A stretch of DNA of 64,000 nucleotides from Oscillospiraceae bacterium (GTDB lineage Bacteria; Bacillota; Clostridia; Oscillospirales; Acutalibacteraceae): assembly GCA_015065785.1 (NCBI GenBank), contig SVPR01000006.1, positions 54,762 through 118,761 of the forward strand, given 5' to 3'. Positions 55,517 through 62,726 of the stretch are shown here, piece by piece (the first letter of the stretch is position 1; each line of letters opens with the position of its first letter). Position numbers and translations under genes: made by a program. Under the pieces are notes generated by a model. The model searched no databases and was not told the origin of the DNA. It saw only the letters and a program-made list of their open reading frames with translations.

Positions 55517-55624
55517 TTATCTATCCAAAAATGAGTATAAAGGTATAAGCCTGCAAGTATTATAATCATACTGTGCAAGCCAGGATTTTTGCATATCTTG
55601 TTTTTTAAGAAGATATGTGTTCAT
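55517..55624 (-). CDS. 35-residue ORF with own promoter, ribosome site and terminator
   Basis: On the minus strand, ATG at 55624-55622 to TAA at 55519-55517 encodes a 35-residue peptide, starting MNTYLLKKQDMQKSW and ending LIPLYSFLDR. GAGGTAAAGG lies just upstream, a near-consensus promoter about 40 bases further and a terminator 26 bases past the stop. The peptide is not clearly hydrophobic and has no signal peptide; it has one Cys and several Tyr. It is not recognised. It may be a free small protein or a leader peptide for the phosphodiesterase operon. Confidence 0.5.
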   Translation of the reverse strand: MNTYLLKKQDMQKSWLAQYDYNTCRLIPLYSFLDR

Positions 55625-55663
55625 AACCTTTACCTCATCTATATATCTTATATATTTTTTGTC

Positions 55664-55692
55664 AATATAACACACTCTTTTTTTGTTGTCAA
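55664..55692 (-). promoter_or_regulatory. Strong promoter of the 35-residue ORF
   Basis: On the minus strand TTGACA (55692-55687), 17 nt, TATATT (55669-55664), 39 bases before the small ORF's ATG. Confidence 0.75.
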
Positions 55693-55707
55693 GTGTATTT
55701 TTTGAGT

Positions 55708-56607
55708 TTATTTCTTCAATGCTTCTTGAAGTTTTTCATTAGCCTTTGCCTGTGCTGCTTTTCTTTGAGCCTTTTTTTGACGGGATTTATATGTTAAAAG
55801 CTCGTTTACACATTCATCCGGTAAATCGCAATCACCAACTGAAAGGATATGTTTATTATAAAGCCCCTTAAAGTTTGAGCCACCTGTTGTAAGTAACTTG
55901 TGAGCCTTTGCATATTTAATAAGCTCTGCTTTTTGCTCAGCGGTCATATTTGGTGTGTAAACCTCAATACCGTCAAGACCTGCTTCAACTAAATTGTCTA
56001 ACAAATCAGGATTTTTGGAACGGAATGGGTGAGTTAAAACTGCTACACCGCCTGCGTCGTGAATCGCCTGTAAAACATCAAAAACATCTTCATATTGTGG
56101 TGAATGGTTAATTGATTTTTCACTTTCTGTGCTAAAGAGCTCATCATAAAGGTCACTGTAAATTTTATCGGCAAAGCCCATTTCAATAAGAGCCTGCATA
56201 ATGTGAACCTTATAAACATTGGTAGAGCCTGATGCACACTTTGTAATAAATTCAGGTGTTACCGGATAACGCTGTGCAACCTTGAGCATCATAAAGTGTG
56301 AAGAGCGTTTTCTTAATTGAGAGTTTCTGCTGCAAAGACCTTCGAGCCTGTCCGGAAAATCCGGTAAATAGCACATTAAATGAATTTCCTGATTATTAGT
56401 TTTATCAGTTGCAGAAAGCTCTACACCGGGTATTACTTTTACACCCATTCTTTCGCCGATAATTTTTCCCCTAACAGTACCAGCCAAGCAATCAAGGTCA
56501 GTAATTGCTATTGACGCAATATTACGCTTTTTAGCAAGTAATATTAAATCTTCAATTCCGAGTGAGCCATTTGAAAGTCTTGTATGGCAATGTAAATCCG
56601 CTGACAA
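55708..56607 (-). CDS. PHP domain-containing phosphoesterase-like protein
   Basis: A 299-residue protein of the PHP family. The metal ligands appear in order: ADLHCHTRLSNG (3-14), AITDLDCLAG (about 34-43), PGVELSA (about 60-66), and HPFR (about 202-205), with a final TGGSNFKG (about 247-254), where the family usually has GSD.H: the Asp and His are replaced by Asn and Lys. The C-terminus is a long basic/Ala-rich helix (RQKKAQRKAAQAKANEK). It may hydrolyse phosphoesters of nucleotides. TTG 56607 follows AAAGGACGG at 6 bases and is preferred over TTG 56631. Confidence 0.8.
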   Translation of the reverse strand: MSADLHCHTRLSNGSLGIEDLILLAKKRNIASIAITDLDCLAGTVRGKIIGERMGVKVIPGVELSATDKTNNQEIHLMCYLPDFPDRLEGLCSRNSQLRKRSSHFMMLKVAQRYPVTPEFITKCASGSTNVYKVHIMQALIEMGFADKIYSDLYDELFSTESEKSINHSPQYEDVFDVLQAIHDAGGVAVLTHPFRSKNPDLLDNLVEAGLDGIEVYTPNMTAEQKAELIKYAKAHKLLTTGGSNFKGLYNKHILSVGDCDLPDECVNELLTYKSRQKKAQRKAAQAKANEKLQEALKK

Positions 56608-56902
56608 AAAAATCCGTCCTTTCGTAAACAATATACAAAAATAAAAATAAAATATGATAAAATTAACGGAGTTTCAGGCTTTTTTAAGCGAAAAAGCACA
56701 CATCCCCCTAATATATTAAACTGTATATATTTTATAACAAAATCTTTTAAAAAGCAAGTCTTTTCGGCGTGTTTTTTCTAAAAAGCAAAAAAATTCTTTA
56801 TTAAATTTGAAAGTTTTGTTAAGCACTTCACGAATACGCAATCAAAATATGCAAAAATTGCATAAAACCGAAAAATAATTAAGCAATATTTGCATAAAAA
56901 CC
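56608..56902. other. Gene-free divergent spacer
   Basis: AT-rich spacer between the PHP gene and the MNT/HEPN pair. Apart from a weak hairpin GCTTTTTTAAGCGAAAAAGC at 56679-56698 and the purine-rich leader of the PHP gene, I see nothing in it. Confidence 0.4.
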
Positions 56903-56931
56903 TTGCCGTATGGAAAAAATAATGGTATAAT
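56903..56931 (+). promoter_or_regulatory. Promoter of the MntA/HepT-like operon
   Basis: TTGCCG (56903-56908), 17 nt, TATAAT (56926-56931), 17 bases before the ATG at 56949. Confidence 0.75.
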
Positions 56932-56948
56932 ACGCACGAGGTGATGTT

Positions 56949-57419
56949 ATGACATTGCGTGAACTTAGAAAAAACAAAGGAATTACACAGCAAGAGGCTG
57001 CTGATTTTGTAGGAGTGCCGTTGAGGACTTACTCTAACTATGAAAATGATACTAAAAAGCAATCAAGCATCAAATACAAGTATATAGTAGAAAAGTTATA
57101 TACCTACGGATATGTTGATGAAGAAAACGGAATACTGTCATTGGAAGAAATCAGAGAAATCTGTATGAGTGTCCTTTCAAATTATCCTGTTGAATACTGT
57201 TATCTCTTTGGCTCATATGCAAAAGGCAAAGCTACAGCAACAAGTGATGTAGATTTACTTGTATGTACGACTCTTTCGGGTTTAAAGTTCTATGGATTAG
57301 TTGAAGAGCTTCGTGAAGCTCTGAAGAAAAAGGTCGATGTGCTTGACCAAAAACAATTAATCGATAACCTTGAACTTATCAATGAAATATTGAAGGACGG
57401 TATAAAGATTTATGGATAA
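56949..57419 (+). CDS. HTH-fused minimal nucleotidyltransferase (MntA-like antitoxin)
   Basis: A 156-residue fusion. Residues 1-55 are an XRE helix-turn-helix (LRELRKNKGITQQEAADFVG, then PLRTYSNYEN). Residues 65-156 are a minimal nucleotidyltransferase with G88-S89 and D100-x-D102 (FGSYAKGKATATSDVDLLV), the metal and ATP site. In the HepT-MntA system the nucleotidyltransferase adds AMP groups to a tyrosine of the HEPN toxin and blocks it. Here the antitoxin also carries a DNA-binding domain, which could repress its own promoter. AGGTGATG precedes the ATG. It overlaps the HEPN gene by 8 bases. Confidence 0.88.
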   Translation: MTLRELRKNKGITQQEAADFVGVPLRTYSNYENDTKKQSSIKYKYIVEKLYTYGYVDEENGILSLEEIREICMSVLSNYPVEYCYLFGSYAKGKATATSDVDLLVCTTLSGLKFYGLVEELREALKKKVDVLDQKQLIDNLELINEILKDGIKIYG

Positions 57420-57747
57420 TATAAAAAATGATGCTTACTATATTAAGAAAATGCTTAAAGATATTAAATTTATCATGGAAAAAACGGACGGAATAACGCT
57501 TGATGAGCTTGAAGCAAATGAGGTGCTGTGCGACTCGGTTCTTTTTCGCTTAATACAAATCTCTGAAAATTCAGTAAAGCTTACTACCGAATTCAAAGCA
57601 AGGCACAATGATATTCCTTGGCAAGCCATCAAAGGTATGCGAAACAGGATTGTCCACGACTACGGCGAAGTGGAATTTGATATTGTTCACCAGACAATTA
57701 CAGAAGATATACCAGAAGTGTGTAAGAAGCTTGAGGCTCTTTCGTAG
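57412..57747 (+). CDS. HEPN domain toxin (HepT/DUF86-like)
   Basis: A 111-residue all-helical HEPN protein. The RNase motif R-x4-H-x-Y is intact: R77, H82, Y84 in RNRIVHDYGEV. IPWQAIKGMRN before it is typical of DUF86 toxins. As a dimer it would cut RNA, such as tRNA, when not AMP-modified by the partner; Y84 is the expected modification site by comparison with the Shewanella system. It overlaps the antitoxin gene, which ensures coupled synthesis. Confidence 0.9.
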   Translation: MDNIKNDAYYIKKMLKDIKFIMEKTDGITLDELEANEVLCDSVLFRLIQISENSVKLTTEFKARHNDIPWQAIKGMRNRIVHDYGEVEFDIVHQTITEDIPEVCKKLEALS

Positions 57748-57776
57748 TTTACATTTTACAGAATTGAGGTCTTTTT

Positions 57777-58808
57777 ATGTCAAAGGTTTGTTTTGTTGCT
57801 TTAAGCGGTGGGGTTGATTCTGCCGCAACTGCTTTTGTTTTAAAAGAGCAGGGCTACGATGTCAGAGGTGTTACTTTAAGACTTAAGCCGGGGAACTTAG
57901 CCGATAATGATATTGCAGACGCAAAGGCAGTGGCAGACAGTTTGGGAATTCCATTTACCGTTTTAGACAGACGCGAGGAATTCAAAAAAATCACTGACTA
58001 TTTTTGTAATGAATATTTAATGGGCAGAACGCCTAACCCTTGCGTTGTGTGTAACCCGACAATAAAATTCGGTGAGCTTATTAAATACACAAAGGAAAAC
58101 GGCGGCGAATTTTTAGCGACAGGCCATTATGCAGAAATTATTGAAGATGAAAACGGGATTTTTCACATAAAAAAAGCTCCGTCAAGAAAAGACCAGAGTT
58201 ATTTTTTGTGCAAGTTAAATCAGGATATTTTAAAAAATGTGCGTTTTCCGCTTTCTTCTTACACAAAAGAAGAAGTGAGAGAATTAGCCACTAAAGCAGG
58301 ACTTGATGTCGCAAAGAAAAAAGACAGCCAGGAAGTCTGCTTTATTCCCGATGATGATTATGTTTCGTTTATTGAAAAAGAAAAAAATCCCGAAGCAAAG
58401 TTCGGAGACTTTATTTCTTCAACAGGCGAAGTTTTAGGTGAGCATAAAGGAATTTATAAATATACGATAGGTCAGAGAAAGGGCTTGGGCGCTTTCGGTA
58501 AGCCTATGTATGTTTTAAATCTTAACCCCCAAAACAATACAGTAACAGTCGGCGACAATGTTGAGCTTTTTAAAGACGAAATTTCTTGTAGCGAGGTTTC
58601 TTTTGTTTCGGGCATTTTACCGGAATGCGAATTGAAATGTGCAGTTAAAATTCGTTGTGCGGCAAAGCCTGCCGAGGCAGTTTTAACTATGACAGGCGAA
58701 AACACCTGTAAAATTAAATTTGCTGAGCCACAACGCGCCGCCGCCACAGGTCAGACCGCAGTTTTTTATGATGGCGATATTTTACTTGGTGGGGGAACAA
58801 TCGAATAA
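57777..58808 (+). CDS. mnmA: tRNA-specific 2-thiouridylase MnmA
   Basis: A 343-residue enzyme that thiolates U34 of tRNAs for Glu, Gln and Lys. The PP-loop is ALSGGVDSAATAF (8-20), the first catalytic cysteine is in TPNPCVVCN (about 86-94), the second in SQEVCFIPDDDY (about 184-195), and FLATGHYA and YTIGQRKGLG (about 229-238) are also present. No cysteine desulfurase gene is adjacent. It starts 30 bases after the HEPN gene and could share its promoter. Confidence 0.95.
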   Translation: MSKVCFVALSGGVDSAATAFVLKEQGYDVRGVTLRLKPGNLADNDIADAKAVADSLGIPFTVLDRREEFKKITDYFCNEYLMGRTPNPCVVCNPTIKFGELIKYTKENGGEFLATGHYAEIIEDENGIFHIKKAPSRKDQSYFLCKLNQDILKNVRFPLSSYTKEEVRELATKAGLDVAKKKDSQEVCFIPDDDYVSFIEKEKNPEAKFGDFISSTGEVLGEHKGIYKYTIGQRKGLGAFGKPMYVLNLNPQNNTVTVGDNVELFKDEISCSEVSFVSGILPECELKCAVKIRCAAKPAEAVLTMTGENTCKIKFAEPQRAAATGQTAVFYDGDILLGGGTIE

Positions 58809-58816
58809 TTTTGCAA

Positions 58817-58974
58817 CTAGGGACTAGAGGCTAGAGGCTAGGGATTAGATATTTTAAAACAGCAATATCCTATCATTTTTACTTGATACTAAAATTCAAG
58901 TTTAAATGGTAGGATAATTTAATTTCTTACGAAGCTCTAATCCCTAGTCTCTAGCCTCTAGTCCCTAGTCCCTG
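58817..58974. repeat. Composite heptamer-array/hairpin element, copy B
   Basis: A left array of CTAGGGA/CTAGAGG-type 7-mers (58817-58848), a hairpin with ATCCTATCATTT (58867-58878) and AAATGGTAGGAT (58904-58915), a GAAGCTC motif and an inverted array of CTAGTCC-type 7-mers (58937-58974). It fills the mnmA-ferritin gap, and the hairpin probably terminates both genes. Confidence 0.75.
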
Positions 58975-58976
58975 AA

Positions 58977-59411
58977 TTACAAATAGTTACTTATCTCTTT
59001 CTCAAGCTTCTCTTCCAGCTTAATAAGCCTTTTGCAGATATCCTTTGAAAATTCGTCTGCCGCTTCGTATTCGTTGAGATACTTATTTAGTGATTTAACA
59101 CCCATATTGCACCCGTCAGTAATTAAATCTGCAATAGTCTGGTCTGATTCATTCATTACCAGTTTCATATTTGTTTTAACCCACGACATACCCTTTGCAA
59201 TTGGATTCGGGTCTTTTCCATCATCGTGAAACTTATTAAGCTGCTCACCAATTTCACGGTCCAAGGTAATGTGCTCATTTTTGCAGTCAATCAAAAAATC
59301 CTTAAGCTTTGGGCTTTTTACATAATCTAAAACATCATCAATTGATGAAACCCCCATTTTTACCCCTGCATCACATTCACGAAGCAATCGAATTGTATCT
59401 TGTTCTATCAT
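58977..59411 (-). CDS. Ferritin-like four-helix-bundle protein (DUF2383-like)
   Basis: A 144-residue all-helical protein: IRLLRECDAGVKMGVSSIDD (about 7-26), then ECKN-like NEHITLDREIGEQLNKF (about 46-62), MSWVKTNMKLVMN (about 76-88) and a final lysine/glutamate-rich helix. The shape resembles DUF2383/PA2169-type bundles, which are often stress-linked. The Glu/His residues at 45-51 could bind metal, but a full di-iron set is not clear. AAAGGAG precedes the ATG. Confidence 0.6.
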   Translation of the reverse strand: MIEQDTIRLLRECDAGVKMGVSSIDDVLDYVKSPKLKDFLIDCKNEHITLDREIGEQLNKFHDDGKDPNPIAKGMSWVKTNMKLVMNESDQTIADLITDGCNMGVKSLNKYLNEYEAADEFSKDICKRLIKLEEKLEKEISNYL

Positions 59412-59482
59412 TTTTTCTTTTTCTCCTTTGCTGTTTTTAGTAGTATTGGATTATTTTGGGGAGTTATACATTTTTTATTATT

Positions 59483-59587
59483 CAGGAAACAGGAAGCAGG
59501 AAACAGGAAACAGGAAGCAGGAAACAGGGCTTCGCAAACAATAAAACACCCTATCATTTAAAGTACCAACTAAAAATGATAGGGTGT
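59483..59587. repeat. Composite heptamer-array/hairpin element, copy C
   Basis: Six and a half CAGGAA(A/G) 7-mers (59483-59528), GGCTTCGC (59528-59535), then a 14-bp perfect hairpin (59546-59559 with 59574-59587). The hairpin core with loop is identical to the one at 60469-60504. Confidence 0.8.
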
Positions 59588-59654
59588 TGATTTGTCATTC
59601 AATAAATTTTATAATATTTCTACCAACAGTTGAATTGCATCGCATAATAAGTTA

Positions 59655-59682
59655 TTGTAATATTGAAATAACAAATTATAAT
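59655..59682 (+). promoter_or_regulatory. Promoter of the XRE-TPR gene
   Basis: TTGTAA (59655-59660), 16 nt, TATAAT (59677-59682), 38 bases before ATG 59721. Confidence 0.5.
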
Positions 59683-59720
59683 AAAAACAGATGCATCGAC
59701 TAAATTTAAAAGGTGATTTT

Positions 59721-60458
59721 ATGAATTTAAGAATAGGTGAAAATCTTAAAAGATTGAGACGAGAAAAAGATTTGACACAAGAAGAGCTTGCAGCACATTT
59801 AGGAATATCTTTTCAGGCAATAAGTAAGTGGGAACGAGGCGAAAGTTACCCTGATATTACAATTCTCCCTGCACTTTCTAATTATTTCAAAATAAGTATT
59901 GATGAATTAGTTGGTATGGAAGAAATAAAAAGGGCAGAAGAATATGAAAAGATAAATAAACGATGGCTTGAAAACAGAAATAATAACCTACACAAAGAAA
60001 ATGTGAAGTTAATGAAAGACGCATTGAAATTTTTCCCGAACGACGCACTTCTACTTGTTCAGTTATCTTCATCATTAGAAAGATTAGACGGAACAGATGC
60101 AGAAAAAATGCAATATTTAAGAGAATCAATTTCTGTGCAGGAACAAATTTTACGCGGTGAAGACAGCGAAGTAAGAAATGCGACTCTTTATAATATTTGT
60201 TTTGCATACTGGAAAATAGGAGAACACGAAAAAGCAATAAAACAAGCGGAAAAGTTACCGAATCTTTATAAATCAAGAGAAAATGCACTGGTATATTTAT
60301 TAACCGGTGAAGAAAAAAGAGAAATAGCAAAATCTTCACTCGAACCACTCGCCTGGAGTATTTCTCACCAATTAACTGCTCTTTATGAAACAGAGAACGA
60401 TAAAAATTATCTCGTAAAAGCGGAGAAGATAAGAGAAATGCTTTTAGAAATTAAATAA
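59721..60458 (+). CDS. XRE-family regulator with TPR-like C-terminal domain
   Basis: A 245-residue protein. Residues 1-65 are a helix-turn-helix (LKRLRREKDLTQEELAAHLG, then SFQAISKWERGESYPDIT, ending IDELVGMEE). Residues 80-245 are helical with repeat-like pairs (FFPNDALLLVQLSSSLERLD, then ATLYNICFAYWKIGEHEKAI), resembling TPR regulators that sense peptides or partner proteins. ATG 59721 has AAAAGGTG upstream; the longer reading from 59691 does not. Confidence 0.8.
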   Translation: MNLRIGENLKRLRREKDLTQEELAAHLGISFQAISKWERGESYPDITILPALSNYFKISIDELVGMEEIKRAEEYEKINKRWLENRNNNLHKENVKLMKDALKFFPNDALLLVQLSSSLERLDGTDAEKMQYLRESISVQEQILRGEDSEVRNATLYNICFAYWKIGEHEKAIKQAEKLPNLYKSRENALVYLLTGEEKREIAKSSLEPLAWSISHQLTALYETENDKNYLVKAEKIREMLLEIK

Positions 60459-60462
60459 AACT

Positions 60463-60512
60463 AAATCACCCTATCATTTAAAGTACCAACTAAAAATGAT
60501 AGGGTGATTTTT
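60463..60512 (+). terminator. CCTATCATTT hairpin copy D acting as terminator
   Basis: A 17-bp perfect stem (60463-60479 with 60494-60510), 14-nt loop, T run at 60508-60513, right after the XRE-TPR stop. It is the same repeat family as copies A-C. Confidence 0.85.
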
Positions 60513-60529
60513 TAATAACATATAAAATT

Positions 60530-60710
60530 TTGCGATATATTCGCTAATGCGAATGCGATATAAATTCATTACATTCATTTGCGATATATACTCGCTTTCG
60601 CTCGTATGCGATATGATATAAATCCCGAAAACACGCCGAAGGCATATCGTTTTGCAAGGCAAAATATCGCACCATCGGGTATATCGCAAATCCGTAAGGA
60701 TTTATATCAC
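60530..60710. repeat. GCGATAT-rich palindromic repeat
   Basis: About 180 bases made of small palindromes linked by GCGATATA or ATATCGC: CGCTAATGCG, CTCGCTTTCGCTCG, TTTTGCAAGGCAAAA and AAATCCGTAAGGATTT. There is no gene on either strand; an open frame on the minus strand is a by-product. It resembles the interspersed palindromic repeats common between genes in Clostridia. Confidence 0.6.
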
Positions 60711-60711
60711 A

Positions 60712-60744
60712 AATAAAATTTAATACTTTGTATTAAATTTTATT
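60712..60744 (-). terminator. AT-rich terminator after fucI
   Basis: A 15-bp perfect stem (60712-60726 with 60730-60744), 3-nt loop. One arm covers the fucI stop codon. Confidence 0.6.
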
Positions 60745-62536
60745 TATAAAGCGGTCCATAAGCTTCGCAAGCTCTGAAGTCTGCGCCTTCAAGTTCTGCT
60801 GTGCCGAATGCGTTCCACGCTGCAGGACGGAAGATTTTGCTTTCGTCAACATTATGCATTGAAACAGGAATACGAAGCATTGAGCAAAGAGTAATAATAT
60901 CTGCACCAATGTGGCCGTAAGAAATAGCACCGTGGTTAGCGCCCCAGTGATTCATAACTTCATAAGCAGAAACGAATGGGCCTTTACCTGTAAGAATTGG
61001 TGTGAACCATGTGCATGGCCATGTGTAGTCAGTTCTCTTCCAGATTTTGTCAGAAACTTCATCAGGAAGTGCTACTGTGTAACCCTCACAAATCTGAACT
61101 GTTGGGCCAAGTCCTTTAACTAAGTTAAGTCTGATCATAGTAGCAGGCATTTCTGCTCTTGTGAGGAAGCGGCTTGAATATCCGCCGCCACGGAAGTAAC
61201 CATTGTCAGCAGGTGCCCAAGTTGTTGCTTCTGTCATCTTTTTGATGTCTTCATCAGTAACATTGTACCATTCTTTAATAATACCGTTACCATTTTCATC
61301 TTTTACCTCACCGCAAGCATCAAGACAGCAAGCACCTGAGTTGATAAGGTGAATAAAGCCTTTACCCTCTTTTGCTTTACCCTCTAATTCATAGCCTGTA
61401 GCAGCCTTTGTTGCTTCAGGACTCCAGTAAGTTCTTACATCAGCAAACATCTGTGGACGGTTTGTAAGCAATTTCATAAAGAGCATACTGATACCATTGA
61501 GAACATCATTTTCAGTAGCAAGAATGTAAGGCTCTCTTGCACCATTCCAGTCGAATGATGTGTTAAGCATTGCTTCTGCGAAGTCAGCGTTAGGGTAGAA
61601 GTCTGTCCATTGTCTCTGACCCTGGAAGCCAGCCGCAATAGCATTGTGGCCAACCATTTCTTCTTCTCTGCCCTCAGGAAGATTTTTATTACCATTCATA
61701 AGGTCTTTAATGATGCACATCATCTTAACTGTGAACTGCCAGTCTTTTTCTTTTTGTTCGTCAGATTTTCTTACGAATTCAGGGTTTTTGTCAAATGCTT
61801 CTTTGCAATTTTCTTTTACCCATTTGTAAGCCTTCTGATATTCAGCTTCGTCATAAATGCCTTCTTCCATTCGGCGAATAACTTCAACCTCGTCAACAGA
61901 TTCAACGCGTAAGCCAAGATATTCTTCAAGGAAATCAGGGTCAATTGAAGAACCTGCAATACCCATACAGATTGAACCGATCTGAAGATATGACTTGCCA
62001 CGCATTGTAGCAACTGCAACTGCAGCACGACCAAAGCGAAGAAGCTTTTCTTGTACATCTTCAGGAATATCAGTAGCAGTAGCATCCTGAACATCTTTAC
62101 CGTAGATGCCAAATGCAGGAAGACCTTTCTGAGCGTGAGCTGCAAGAACAGATGCTAAGTAAACAGCACCAGGTCTTTCAGTACCGTTGAAGCCCCATAC
62201 ACCTTTGATTGTGTTTTTGTCCATATCCATTGTTTCTGAACCGTAGCACCAGCAAGGTGTAACTGAAAGAGTAATATCAACACCTGCTTTTTTGAATTCG
62301 TCAGCACACTGTGCAGCTTCTGCAACACGGCCGATTGTTGTGCTTGAAATGATAACCTTTACAGGCTCACCATTAGAATATTTAAGATTTTCGGTAAGGA
62401 GCTTCTGTGCTGCCTTTGCCATATTCATTGTTTGTTCTTCGAGAGATTCTCTTACCTTAAGTGGACCGCGTCTGCCATCAATACAAGGACGGATACCAAT
62501 TACAGGATAATCTCCGATAAATCTGTTTTCTGCCAT
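60740..62536 (-). CDS. fucI: L-fucose isomerase
   Basis: A 598-residue enzyme that converts L-fucose to L-fuculose; some members also take D-arabinose. It matches the family throughout: [27 protein letters not shown] start, [14 protein letters not shown] (about 93-106), [15 protein letters not shown] (about 113-127), [25 protein letters not shown] and a metal site around E/D residues near 337-361 (WNGARE). No fuculokinase, aldolase or fucosidase gene is nearby, so it is separated from the rest of the pathway. AAAGGATGA precedes the ATG. Confidence 0.95.
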   Translation of the reverse strand: MAENRFIGDYPVIGIRPCIDGRRGPLKVRESLEEQTMNMAKAAQKLLTENLKYSNGEPVKVIISSTTIGRVAEAAQCADEFKKAGVDITLSVTPCWCYGSETMDMDKNTIKGVWGFNGTERPGAVYLASVLAAHAQKGLPAFGIYGKDVQDATATDIPEDVQEKLLRFGRAAVAVATMRGKSYLQIGSICMGIAGSSIDPDFLEEYLGLRVESVDEVEVIRRMEEGIYDEAEYQKAYKWVKENCKEAFDKNPEFVRKSDEQKEKDWQFTVKMMCIIKDLMNGNKNLPEGREEEMVGHNAIAAGFQGQRQWTDFYPNADFAEAMLNTSFDWNGAREPYILATENDVLNGISMLFMKLLTNRPQMFADVRTYWSPEATKAATGYELEGKAKEGKGFIHLINSGACCLDACGEVKDENGNGIIKEWYNVTDEDIKKMTEATTWAPADNGYFRGGGYSSRFLTRAEMPATMIRLNLVKGLGPTVQICEGYTVALPDEVSDKIWKRTDYTWPCTWFTPILTGKGPFVSAYEVMNHWGANHGAISYGHIGADIITLCSMLRIPVSMHNVDESKIFRPAAWNAFGTAELEGADFRACEAYGPLYK

Positions 62537-62576
62537 TTTTATATCATCCTTTCGAATTAATAAAAGTTCACCTTAT

Positions 62577-62604
62577 AGTATAGCATATTTTATATTCTTT
62601 TCAA
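62577..62604 (-). promoter_or_regulatory. fucI promoter
   Basis: On the minus strand TTGAAA (62604-62599), 16 nt, TATACT (62582-62577), 40 bases before the ATG. Confidence 0.6.
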
Positions 62605-62659
62605 TCATTTAGAGAGTAAATTTTTGAGATTGTTTTTTGTAGAAATTGCTATTTATTTT

Positions 62660-62726
62660 CAGGGATCAGAAAGCAGGAAACAGAAAACAGGGCTTCGCTA
62701 TAAATAAAATTACCCTATTATTTTAA
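62660..62726. repeat. Degenerate composite element, copy E
   Basis: Four and a half CAGGAAA-like 7-mers (62660-62691), GGCTTCGC (62690-62697) and a decayed ACCCTATTATTTT arm without a good partner. It has the same order of parts as copy C. Confidence 0.6.

Noticed and set aside
60474..60689. Minus-strand 71-codon frame after the XRE-TPR gene
   Set aside because: It is built from the palindromic repeat and the terminator; no ribosome site.
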